Source: Hysterangium stoloniferum (Eukaryota; Basidiomycota; Agaricomycetes; Hysterangiales; Hysterangiaceae). From it: a stretch of 64,000 nucleotides of DNA. Below, piece by piece: positions 43,286 to 54,489 of the stretch. Position 1 is the first letter of the stretch. Each line of letters opens with the position of its first letter. The position numbers were made by a program, and so were the translations under genes. The notes under the pieces are model-generated. The model saw nothing but the letters and a program-made list of their open reading frames with translations, was not told the DNA's origin and searched no databases. Location of the stretch: NCBI GenBank assembly GCA_015178975.1, contig WHVD01000007.1:868001-932000 (forward strand), written 5' to 3'.

Positions 43286-45204
43286 ATGTCAACTTCAAAT
43301 GAAACAACTCTGAGCGGTGATGATGTCGAACAGGCTGAAAGCCTCCTCCAAGAGGTTGAGTGGCTACAACCTTTGGTCTCCTCAGCTGCAATGAGCTCAG
43401 TAGAAGGGGAGGAGGTAGTTGATGCGGTGATAAGGGAAAGATTCCAGGTAAGGCTTTGAGACCGATGGAACTGTATCAAACATGGGCACAGTGTGTGTTA
43501 TTGAGTTCCTGAAGACGACCAGCATATACCACTGTCTGAAGAAGATGTGGAGGTTTGGGCTGAGGAATGGGTGTGCAAAATGGGATAGTTGACAAACTGG
43601 ACCCTTTCAGTGCCTAGGAGAGACAAATTGTCATGATCCACTGATTATTATTAAAATGCGAGGTAGGTCCACCACCACCACATCCAACCTCAGTCCGCAT
43701 TATAGTCATGACATGGACTGGGGAGTGGGTTCACTGTATGAGAGCTCATCGACATCTTCAAGTATTACAATTGAGCTGGGATATTACTGTGCAGGCATGT
43801 TGGAAAGCGTTGGGAAGACTGTGCTTTACAGTGCAAAGACAGCTGCACTGATGGCAAACTTGATACTATACAAGCAAATGGTGTATCGAAACCACAGGAC
43901 CTTTAACAGGTTCCTACGCAAGCCTCTCACACTGCCAAGACTCGGAATCATAATTCAAGAGACCATTGACTTAGTGAGGTGGGTATATCACACCGCCGAT
44001 CAATGCATACACTCAAAATACTCATGTCTATCTAGACCCACTTACCCACTTCAAATTCAAAACAGGCATGGGTGGTCTCAATGAATCTATGTGATTCAAC
44101 TGCAATAAGGTGGAGCAACGGAGGTCACACTGAGAAACTTATGGTGTGTTTGAGTGGGGCCTTCTACCAGTGTACCGGCGCTCGATGGTCAGATAGAGAT
44201 CTGCCACCAACCGAATTTACATCATTGCTTTACAATGCTATAATCAAATAACCGCTCCAGACCAACTTGGATGAGGTGGCGTCGGCATTCATTCTCCAAA
44301 CCGCCCGATATTTATCATCCTTTTGTAAACGTACCTTCCGCCTGGTCAACCTTGGGTATATTGTGGAAAGCATTTGCCACGTGCGGAAACTGTCTGTAGA
44401 TGAGCTCACTGCCATCAGAGGTTGCATTGAATTCTGGGTACAACCGTGCGTCCTGACATCACATCATTTCATCCTGCCCACCAAAACTACAACAGACAGA
44501 ATTACCCCCACTGACATTCCTTGAATGCATGTCCTATAAAGGTTCTTGTGTCTTGCATCCATGAAGATGATTGGTTTCAAGATATTGCTGGAGATGTATT
44601 GAAGGTTATATTGGATGACACAAACCACCATATAGCATCCTTGACTCTTATGATGGATGAGTACGCAGCGTATTCATTGTGGGATGGGATCTTGGCTGTG
44701 ATCATTTTCTTTGATGACATCACACTTTGCACGGATCATATCAAACAACTGAATGTTGTCCCTTGGCTAATTGAGCCCCTCCTACGCTATGTTGGGAGTG
44801 TTTTACCTGCCAGCAAATATCAGACCAGTCTGATTCTGACATGCCCGATTCCAAATTACTGTCTCTTTTTGTCAGGCACGGAACTAATTAAGGTTACTCT
44901 GAAGCTGATAGCTGCATCTTCCGACATCGAATCCGCGTGTACCACAATGCTCAGCCCCAATATAATCCCCATTATCGCTCGTCTTCTTCCACATTGTGAG
45001 GTGATGTGTGGTTCAATCAGTGATCAATACCTCGGTGCCTCCTTTGAACAATTACACTTTGCGGATCATTCCTTACTTTCTGTCATTGCCACCCCTTTCA
45101 CCGGTGTGTGCGTAACATCTAACTTAAACTCCAGATCAGTGTTAAAGGACCATGGTTGGCCTGCCAATTCTCTTGCTCCATACATTCCATCCGATATATC
45201 ATAA
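43286..45204 (+). pseudogene. Repeated gene family, full-span copy with CGA-to-TGA stops
   Basis: Exon 1 MSTSNETTLSGDDVEQAESL; TGA at 43457-43459 and 43502-43504 where the 51-kb copy has CGA in phase; ends WAEEW. Exon 2 open (GRSTTTTSNLSPHYSHDMDW, YSAKTAALMANLILYKQ, RLGIIIQETIDLVR). Exon 3 has TAA in the AVIK-S motif (shared with the 23-kb copy). Exons 4-5 form one 227-codon frame from about 44521 (DDWFQDIAGDVLKVILDD ... SLIEPLLRYVGSVLPASKYQ ... TELIKVTLKLIAASSDIES ... VIATPFTGVC) that reads through the intron 4 position without a stop. The C-to-T changes at CpG suggest methylation or RIP-like mutation. Confidence 0.75.
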
Positions 45205-47999
45205 TTTCTCTTTGATAACACTGACACATTATCCGAAGCAAAAGTAATATTACGGTCGTCTTTGATAAATACTTCTAATTTATGTAAAGCAACATAGTTT
45301 GAGCCATTTCAAGAGCGCATATAGTCACCCTTTCCCGCCTTTGCATGATTGGCAGCTTCCTCATTAAGCCATGCCGATTATCTCGGTCAAATTAATATAA
45401 TATTTCAAATATATGTTCAATCTTCTGATTGGCCATCATGAGACACAACACTCGAGAATGCAAGGAGAGGCCTTGAAAGCATTCAGGGACGGCGTTGAGG
45501 GGATTCACAAAGTATGTCTTTCCATTCGAAACCCTGACCTGATGATGGAGCACCTCGCTCCCATGGGATCCGACTTGAAAAAAAAAAGGACAATCACGAA
45601 TATTGCAAAGAAGATCAAATGAGCACCCGAAGGCACTTTGAGACCGATACAATGTATTACTGGTGGTTAGTGATGCAGGAGAAGTCAGAGTAATCTAGTT
45701 TCCATGACCAATCGATAGCAAATGGTTCTAAATGAGATATAAAAGATTCTTGTTCCATCCATCCAGTATGCTATATCATAAGTGTTCTTGGAGATCACAG
45801 ACACCTTATCCGAACCAGAGGAAGTATAGTACTATTACTCTTTAGTTAACTCCCCTTTTGGAAATATTTCTAATTTATGTACAGCTACATAGCTTGAGTG
45901 AATTCCATTGTGTGTTTGCCGGGTTCTCATTGATGCTATACACACATTGCATATATTCGAGGGCCCTAGTAATGGCTAGAATCACAGCCTATTTCTCAAT
46001 GAGAATAACTTCAAATATTCTACCACTCTGAGGTTTCAAAGGAAGGAGCGTGTCAGTTAGTGGGGATAGCATGAAGCAAGTAATTGAAGACCCACAATTC
46101 ACCAATCCATACCGACGGTTATCTCTGTCAGATTCACCTAATCTTCAAAATCTATGTTCAATCTGGGGATTCGCTATCATGAGGTGTTAACATTTCAGCG
46201 AAAATATGACCAGACCTATAGAGGATGAGCGCAATACTGTCTGAGTGATATTGTTGGTTATAAATGCATGGGGGTCACATGCGTAACTATGGGGATTATA
46301 TACTAATAACAAGATCGGTAATTAATGTGAGAATTAGTGCCCCCAGTCACTATACAACTCCGGCTGCCCGCTTTACCTGAAAATCTAACATGAGGGACAA
46401 ACAGGAATGAAAAATGGGCCTTTAACATGTACAGCGACGTTGGGGCGCATTCTATTTCGGAAAATGTCCATTTTGATACGCCCTCGGGTAGGAATCAGTT
46501 ACAGGCTCGGCCTCACATGCTTTTCTTTAGCAAGAACTAACCATTTAAACCACGATCGGGACCGAGTGCACGAAGCTGACGATGTCTTCACTTCCATAAA
46601 TAATAATACAGCTGAGAACAACACGGCAAAGCATTCAAATTCCATGTTAAAATAGGCCCGAACACTGTCTGGACAACTATAATGACCTTGTGACATCAGG
46701 TTAGATTTAACCAGGTCACAAATTGTGAGTTGTGAGACTTAAGACTAGTGCTTACTGAAAAGAATATTTTGCATTGTCAAACTATCTATCAAAGCAAGCA
46801 AGACTCAAGAGTTCTCCCTGGTAGCCAGACCGTTCATGGCACGAATGTATGCACACACAAAAGTGGCGCTCCGTACAGGTCTAAAGGATAATTTCAGTCC
46901 GGCCTTCGTGCCTTGGCCTTATATAAAGTCAATACGACGTAATTAATGAGAGTGAAGTCCATGTAGCAAGTGGAGAGATGTCGGATGAGACGTCAAGAAG
47001 TCAACACATACATCTATTTGTATATCAGTTGGAGCCATATTGACTGATCTACTATAATCACCTCTTCTGACATTGTACTGTGAGAAGTCGTATGGTCCGA
47101 ATATTAGTGGGAATATTCTCTGGGTAGCGAAGGCGAGCGGTCCTGCATGTGTAAATCCTAACAAAAAGTATTCTGTAGCATCAATGCAATTATAACCATG
47201 AACCGCGGTTAGCACCTTGGCCAGAAATAAGCCTTTGTAGAAGTCAGATTGTTAATGAGGATGAGAGATGATGTCCAAAGAAATGCACAGATGAAGCTTT
47301 AATTATTGCGTACATAGATCAAATAGGGACATTTAAGATAAAAATGGAGCACAGAGAAGTATGATATAACAATTTATCATAAGTTCTCTTGGATAAAACG
47401 GACACATTATCCAACCAGGAAGAATGATGGTACTATTACTCTGTACTTCACTCGCCTTTTGGCAATACCTCTAATTTATGTAAAGCTACATAGTTTGACC
47501 CAATTCGAGAGCATATAGTCACTTGACCCCCTTAATTCTGAGAATATAGCGATGAGGCTTTCAGACCCTCCCATGAAGTCTAATGTTGGAAGGTAGGCCA
47601 CATATTGTTTTGAGAGAGGAGGCACCAACAGAATTGAGCTTAGAAGTTCACACGGACTGACAGCACTATTTTGCTCCTACCACAAGAATCGTGAAATAGT
47701 GGAATGGTCAACTGGTGTAACAAACTCGGATACGATACAAAATCACTATAGTGGTAGGGAATAAAGGCTACTACGACAACCGTTTTGAAGTCACCGGGGG
47801 TACAAAGGAGTGGCCGCCTTCGAAAGGTTGGCAGGAAAAGGGCACATAAAAGCATATCAAATATGCTGAATCGTTAGAAACCCGAAGAGCTCTGCCTGCA
47901 TCCGGTCACAACTACGGAGGCCCGCAATGTTTGATCTATCTTGACATTGTCGAGTCAAAAGACAAATAACTGAAGAATAACGTGAGCCTGGGGCAAAAT
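45205..47999. other. Repeated 3' flank and spacer blocks
   Basis: No firm gene. The 3'-flank block with TTATCCGAA and ATTTCTAATTTATGTAAAGC occurs three times (about 45210, 45780 and 47380), so the flank itself is locally duplicated. The frame 45413-45622 (MFNLLIGHHETQHSRMQGEA...) overlaps a conserved block (LAPMGSDL) but is broken in other copies. 46470-46640 recurs at 49384-49570. Confidence 0.5.
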
Positions 48000-48598
48000 A
48001 GTTCACTGAAAATAACAAGATAACTAGTGTGTAATAAATAGTGATTGGATATTGAGTACACGCATAATTTGTTAATAAAAGGTTAAAGGATTCGCAACAC
48101 AAAGAAAGATATTGGGGCGACGCCAACTAACATTGTTAAACAATTATTAAAATGGCTTTCTAATTGTAAAATAATTGAACACGAAGCGTTCCTTTCCGTT
48201 AGATATGGCCAGAGTGGAAAGCGCCTTGGGCTGTACCTCATCAGCACTGGGATGGATAGCCTCCACTATGCTTACATATTCCATCCATGAAAATGCCACT
48301 TCTGATTGGAAAACTGGATGGCCATGAAATATAGCGCTCAAGAACTCGGGAGTTAACATATTATGCGGTGACGACCTGTTAATTTATTCTCAGCTGCCAT
48401 GTGTGTTTTCTGGCGTAGATGATCTGATGAAGTGTAAGGAAAAATGGTGAAGTAACGTGAGAGTATCCTGCCTGTATTATACAAGGAGGATTAGTGGGCC
48501 TTCAATCTGGGAAAAAGGAAAGGACGGAACGGTGTGTATCCTGTAGGAGCACGGCCACAATGCTATGCCTGGCAATTGACTGTCGGACTAACTACCTG
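48000..48598 (+). promoter_or_regulatory. Second orphan upstream module
   Basis: Complete plus-oriented upstream module (AATTGAACACGAAGCGTTCC ... TAGGAGCACGGCCACAATGC, GCCTGGCAATTGACTGTCGG) that should lead to exon 1. Instead it joins, near 48598, the 3' end of an inverted gene fragment. No exon 1 is present. Confidence 0.6.
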
Positions 48599-48599
48599 A

Positions 48600-49066
48600 T
48601 CTTGTGTTTGAATTAGGTGTTATTCACGCACCGGTAAAAGGTGTGGTGATGACACAAAGGAAGGAATGCCCCATGAGGTTTAATTTTTCATGGCAGTCAC
48701 TGATGCCCTGATAGTTGCTTGAGCCGCGCATTGCGTCACAAGGGGAATTATAGTGACGCTGCGCACTGTGGTACACGTGGATTCTATGGCGGAAGATCCA
48801 GCTATCAGGTTCAGAGTTACCTCAATTAGTCGATTTCCAGACCAGAGGAACCTCGAATTTGGACTCGTGTGGGTCAGAGTCAGACTGGTAGGATAGTTTC
48901 ATAGGCGGATATGAGGTGATGCTGGAAGGTAAAACATCGCGAACGTACCATAGGAGGGGGCAATGAGGGAGGAACCCATATTCAACTGGTTGATATGATT
49001 CATAGGAGATGTGCTGTTGTCGAAGAAGGTTTTCAGAAGGAGTTTTGAAGATATCTTTGAATTGCA
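48600..49066 (-). pseudogene. Repeated gene family fragment: exons 5 and 4 (end), minus strand
   Basis: Exon 5 remnants (CATTGCGTCACAAG, GTGGTACACGTGGATTCTAT on plus) and the end of exon 4 (LLKTFFDNSTSPMNHINQLN, SSLIAP). It faces the orphan upstream module head-on. Homology ends near 49066. Confidence 0.6.
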
Positions 49067-49383
49067 CGTGTTATTACGAGCTGCCACGCCCTTCCGATAG
49101 TTCGTAAAAGTCAGGGTTGTGAGGCTGGCTGAATACGAGGAGGTGCCACTACTACTGCTAGTATGTTTTGACAATAACTTTGAAGTCCGCGTGTTACCAC
49201 CGGTTGCTATATGATGACTAGGAGAAAAAGAGGAGAGGAATGTCCGATTGTGATTACTATCCTCATATGAAGAGGGGGTGGAGGTGTAATGGGTGGGCAG
49301 GAAAGATTGTAAGAGGCTGGTGAGACGCTGCAAAGATATTGACCACCTTGGTTGTTAGTTTATATTCTCACCAAGTCTCCATT
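49067..49383. other. Non-family segment with an internal degenerate duplication
   Basis: Two related words, TTGAATTGCACGTGTTATTA (about 49056) and TTGAAGTCCGCGTGTTACCA (about 49180), mark a degenerate ~120-bp duplication. An open minus-strand frame (Ser/Thr-rich, SSSSGTSSYSASLTTLTF) fuses it to the exon 4 fragment. No known domain. Confidence 0.4.
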
Positions 49384-49614
49384 TTGATACTGCCTGGGGT
49401 AGGAATCAGTTGAGGGGTCGGCCTCACATGATTTTTCTTAGCGAAAACCTCTCAATTAAACCACGATCGGGACTGAGTGCACAAATGAGTCCGACGATGG
49501 CCATCAGCTCCATAAATAACATTACGGCAAGAACAACACCTCAAAGCAATCAAATTTCATGTATTTCGTGTGAAGATCAGCCCGAATACACAAATACCGC
49601 CTAGGAAGGCTAGG
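49384..49614. other. Family spacer block and repeat X fragment
   Basis: 49384-49600 matches 46470-46640 (CCACGATCGGGACTGAGTGC). The word CTAGGAAGGCTAGGGAGTC at 49601-49619 is the end of repeat X, interrupted by the solo LTR. Confidence 0.55.
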
Positions 49615-49619
49615 GAGTC

Positions 49620-49872
49620 TGTTAGAGTATGATACTACAGCTCTAACATAGTCTATTATGATCTCCATATTTTTCTAGTATTTGTAGTATTTTTCCCAGC
49701 ACTGTAGGTGCAGTATTGAGTGAGTTACCTTAGGTCGGTACCTCCTGTATAGGTGCTTAGATAAGCACCTAGTAGTATAGTCCACTGTGGGTGTGGGAAA
49801 GTCTCCTTAGTGTTTACTTTCCAATCACACTCACAGGGGTGTTCTGCAAAGTGTTATTCAACTGTTTCAACA
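49620..49872. mobile_element. Solo LTR, 253 bp
   Basis: Starts TGTTAGAGTATGATAC and ends ACTGTTTCAACA, with the 5-bp target duplication GAGTC at 49615-49619 and 49873-49877. Contains a GGTGCTTAGATAAGCACC hairpin. No coding capacity. It resembles no other LTR in the window. It interrupts repeat X: the two sides join as CTAGGGAGTC plus TACATCGTGGATGTAGACAT. Confidence 0.88.
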
Positions 49873-49877
49873 GAGTC

Positions 49878-51283
49878 TACATCGTGGATGTAGACATTCC
49901 CAAATCAACATGTCAAGCGCATTCGAAATTAACGGGACTTCGCTCCGTGAGCGGCCCCAATCAAATACCAAATTACTATCTTCAACACATCCCGTGTCCT
50001 TGGTGCTCTTCCCCTTCATTTTCCTACCACCAAGATTACCCAAAAAAAAGCAACTACACTTGTGATCCACGACATTCGAGCCGCGGTCATAGAATATCGG
50101 GTATATACAGCCGTGCCACTAGGCATGCTTTGTTATATCTAATTTGGATACGTTTGCTATCAAGTGGTGATGGCATCTGGATTTCCTCGCACTTCTCTTG
50201 TATTGCCAAGGATCAGTTATGAATTATACCGATCTCCAAAGTGCCTTGTGGTGCCCGTTTGACCTTCTGTGAAATATTCGCCATTGTCGTTTGTGTTGTA
50301 AGTTAGATCCTATGGGAACTAGGCGCTCTAGCGTGGGGTAAAGGTTTCGAATGAAGGAAAAGACATTATGGAATTTTCCCAACGCCTTCCCTGTTGTCAA
50401 GGCGGCCCCTCCTTTTATTCCAGAGTTTTTTTCCCATCATAACCAATCGGGAGATTGAATATCGGGTTTGGGGGTTAGGTGGATCTGACCGAGATTAACG
50501 TCGGCAATGGATTACTGAGTGATTATTGCGGGTGTTTTTCTGTTGTTCTTCAGTGACTTCCTTCACGCCATTTCAACACTGACACGTTGCTTTCTTTGAG
50601 ACGTCTCAGTGGTATTCTATTTGAAGTGATTGTATCACATACTAGGGCACATGAATATATGCAACATTTTTACAGTATCAATGAAAATCAGCCAAGCACA
50701 CAAAGGAGGTAAAAATTCGCCGCTCGGAGCCTTTTGATTTTATACGGGCTTTACCCTTGTTAGCTGACCCAAACCACTTCACTCAGAAGGACGGTGTAAT
50801 AATAGTCGCGTGTAATTAGTTATGACTGAATATTTGATTACATGCACAATTTGTTCATGAAAACCTGACGGACTCCCCACAAACGTTCACGATAGACGCC
50901 AATTAAACTAAGTAAGAATTATTGAAATTGGAATTCCGAGAAAATTGAACACGAAGTGCATATATATGTTAGACATAGCCCGAGTGGAAAGTGGCCGAGG
51001 CTGTACCTGAAAAGCACTGTCATGGATAGCATCCACTACCTTTACGTATTCTATCAATTAAGATGTCACTTCTCAACTAACGTAAAAGCTGAATTGCCAA
51101 ATATCTAGCGCTCAAGAAGTCGGAAGTTGCCACATTATGTGGTGAAGGTTCATCGAAATCAAACTATTCTTAACTGCCATATCTGCACTCTGACATAGAC
51201 AAACTGGAAATTCATTCGCCTGATGTCTGCACCGTAAAGGCGCAGAATCTCCTTCCTGCATCACAGCAACCTGCTACCCACCA
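49878..51283. other. Spacer and upstream module of the 51.3-kb copy
   Basis: To about 50700 it is spacer (ATCCCGTGTCCTTGGTGCTC, GGTTTCGAATG landmarks). From about 50720 the upstream module (TACGGGCTTTACCCTTGTTA, GCACTGTCATGGATAGCATC, GTCGGAAGTTGCCACATTAT) leads to the ATG at 51284. Confidence 0.6.
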
Positions 51284-53215
51284 ATGTCAACTTCAAACGA
51301 AACGACTCTGAGCGGCCACGATATCGGACGGGCTGAAAGCCTCCTACAAGAGGCTGAGTGGTTACAGCCATTTGTCTCCCCAGCTGCATTGAGCCCAGAA
51401 GAACGGGAGGAGATCATTGACGCTGGGATAAGGGAAAGATTGCGGGTCAAGCTTCGAGACCGATGGAGCTATATAGACCACGGGGACGGTGTGTGTTATC
51501 GAGTTCCCGAAGACGACGAGCATATAGCACTGTCTGAAGACGATGTGGAAGTTTGGGTTGAGGAATGGGTGCGCAAAATCAGATAGCCTTCCATGTACAC
51601 TGTTGAAAAACTGGACGCTTTCAGTTGCTAGGAGAGACAACTTGTCATGATCCACCGACGATTATTGATATGCGAGGTAGATCCACCAATTCCACATCCA
51701 ACCTCGGTTCATATGACAGTCATGGCGGGGACTGGGGAGCGGTCTCACCGTTTGAGAGCTCATCGACGTCTTCAAGTATTACTATTGAGCGGGGGTATTA
51801 CTGTAGAGTCGGTTTGGAAAGGGTTGGGAGGAGTGTGCTTTACACTGCAAAGACAGCTGCACTGATGGCAAAGCTGATGATATACAAGCGAATTGTGTAT
51901 GGAGGCGACAAGGCCTGTAACAGGTTCCTACGCAAGCATCTCAATCTTCTGAGACTCGGAATAGTAATTCAAGAGACCATTGACTTAATGAGGTGGGGAT
52001 ACTTTGAGGCAATCATTCAATAAACTCAAAATACTCACGCCTTGCTAGACCCACTTACCCGCCTCGCATTCGAGAACAGGCGTCGGTGGTCTCAGAGGGT
52101 TTCTGGAGTTCATGGGTCATACAGCGGAGAAACGGAGGTCACAATGCCAACCTTATGATATATTTGGGTTCGGCCTTCTACTGGTGTCCCGGCAGTCACT
52201 TGGGATATAGAGATCGGGCATCAACTGCAATTATATCATCGCGTTACAATGCTGTAATGAAATCACCGTTACACACCAACGTGGATGAGGTTGGGTCGAC
52301 ATTTATTCTACAAATCGCACGATACATGTCATGCCATCAATACCCCTTCCTCCTTGACGAATTTGCGTATATGGTGAAAAGCATCTGCGAAATCCGTCAA
52401 CTGTCTGTAGAGGAGCTCAATGCGATCAGGGGTTTCATTGAAATCTTGTTACAACCGTGCGTGGCGACATCACATCATGTCATCCTGCCCAACAAAACCA
52501 TAACAGAGAAAATTACCCATACCGACGATTTTCGCATTACTTTCAGATACGGCTCCTAGTGTGCTGCATGCACCAAGATGCCTGGTTTCGAGATATTGCG
52601 GGAGATGTATTGCAGCCTCTAATGGACGACACAATACCCCGTATAGCGTCATTGACACTTCATATCTATGAGGACGATTCATATCCACTGTTTGATTGTA
52701 TCTGGGCCCTGCAAACCTTCTTCGGCGACAGCACGCTTCTCACCAATCATATCAACCAGCTTAATGTGGTTTCTTCGCTCATTGAGCCCCTGCTAAGGTA
52801 TGTTTTAGCTTCCAGCATCCTCTCATATCCGCCTTCAAATATCCTACCAGTCTAATTCTGACACATACGAGTCCAGATTTCTGGGTCCTCTCGTCAGGGG
52901 AGAAACTAATTAAGGTTACACTGAAGCTGATAGCTACATCTTCCGACATCGAATTCGCGTGCGCCACAGTGCGCAGCCTTAATATAATCTCCATTCTCGC
53001 TCGCCTTCTTCCCCATTGCGACGCAATGTGTGGCTCAATCAGCGATCCATTCACCCGTACCCGCTTGGAGGAATTACACCTCATGGCTCATCCCTTCCTT
53101 TGCGTCATTGCCAAATGTTTCACGGGTGTGTACGTAACATCCAATTAAAACTCCAAATCTGGACTATGACTGGCCTTCCCGATCCACTTGTTCCATCCAT
53201 TCCGCAAGATATATC
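51284..53215 (+). CDS. Repeated gene family, apparently intact exons, unknown protein
   Basis: Exon 1 51284-51568 (95 codons, MSTSNETTLSGHDIGRAESL to WVEEW). Intron 51569-51624 (GTGCGC...TTTCAG, 56 nt). Exon 2 51625-51992 (LLGETTCHDPPTIIDMRGRS, GLERVGRSVLYTAKTAALMA, GIVIQETIDLMR). Intron 51993-52048 (56 nt). Exon 3 52049 to about 52526 (YPPRIREQASVV, STFILQIARYMSCHQYPFLL, QLSVEELNAIRGFIEILLQP). Exon 4 about 52547-52797 (DAWFRDIAGDVLQPLMDD, NQLNVVSSLIEPLLR). Intron 4 GTATGT to a CAG near 52897. Exon 5 GEKLIKVTLKLIATSSDIEF to CVIAKCFTG. No stop inside any exon, but the exon 3/4 switch and the intron 4 phase do not resolve cleanly, so it may be a young pseudogene. No signal peptide or membrane helix is evident. 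The hydrophobic periodicity suggests an all-helical, perhaps solenoid, protein (inference). Confidence 0.6.
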
Positions 53216-54380
53216 ATGATTTCTCTTTGATAACACCGACACAATTCATCCCACCCTGGAGCAGGGATAGCAGTATTTCTCTTGACGTAACTCGCCTTTT
53301 GTAAATATTTACAGGTAATTTAAAGTTACATATTTTGAGCCAATTTAAAACCGCATATAGCTACTTTGTACCGTCCTTGTATGCTTGGCAGCTTCTCTTG
53401 ATGCTATATTCACCTTGTATATATTCGTGGATAGTAGTCGCAGAATCAGATGGAATTTATCATCTAGAATCACTTCAAATAGAATACTGCTCCGAAGCCT
53501 CAAAGAAGCAGCATGTCGGTTAAGATAGCATGAAGCAAGTCATTGAAGAACACAAAAAAACCCCCGCAACAATCACTCCCTGGGCGACGATTATCTCGGT
53601 CAGTTTCATCTAGTATTCAAAACATATATTCAATATCCTTATTCGCCGTCATGAGGCACAAAGCTCTGGAATAAAGGAAGGGGGCTGTACAAGGTACACG
53701 GATGGCGTTAGGCGGATTTCATAAAGTATTTTTCTCCGTTCGAAACCTTGACCCGATGGGTGAGCGCCTCGCTCCCATGGGATCCTACTTGAAACAGGCA
53801 AATTCGAGAATATTCCAAAGAAGGCCAAATGAGCACCCGAAAGCACTTTGAGACCGGGTACAGCTATAACTGATGCTCAGCGATACAGGAGATTGAGAGG
53901 AATTTAGATGCCATGACGACTGATGGCAAACGGTTCTAAATTAGATATACCAAATCCTGCCGGGCGACACGTATGTAATGACCCATATGTTGTGACCGCG
54001 GCTTGCATATCCTTCATCACAAGTGTATTTGATTTTTGTCGCGTAATTCTTGAGGTAGGAATATGAAGGGGAAGAAGCACCAAGGACACGGGATGTCTTG
54101 AAGAAGAAGATGGATGAGCGAATTGATATTTGATCTTCCCGCTCACGGATGGAAGTCCCCGTAATATAGCATGCGCCTTGATGTGGTGGAGCGTCTGGAG
54201 CATCGCCGTCTTCCTCCCAGCGCTCAAAACCATTGTAGTGATGACTCTTCAATTCGACCAAATTGGGTAACATTAAAATATATCCACTGTACACAATATA
54301 TTAAAAAAACTAGGGCGATAAGAAAATGAAAATACAACGATAAGTGACGCGGGCAAGATATTACATATTCCTTTTTCATA
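53216..54380. other. 3' flank and spacer
   Basis: No gene. Same block order as elsewhere: TTTCTCTTTGATAACACCGA, CGAAACCTTGACCCGATGGG, CTCCCATGGGATCC, then in inverse order the block with CACCAAGGACACGGGATGTC, reaching the segmental duplication at about 54270. Confidence 0.55.
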
Positions 54381-54489
54381 ATGAACCTTGAAGGTCCAGG
54401 AAGGGAAACGAGGAGCATAACCATGACAACATTCAACCATATCGGGGTTTCCGTCATGATCCAGGTTTCTGGGAAAAGACAAAGGACTC

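Noticed and set aside
45392..45652. Antisense frame in the 3' flank (also seen near 16.2-16.5 kb on the other strand)
   Set aside because: Open in one or two copies only and out of phase or interrupted in the others.
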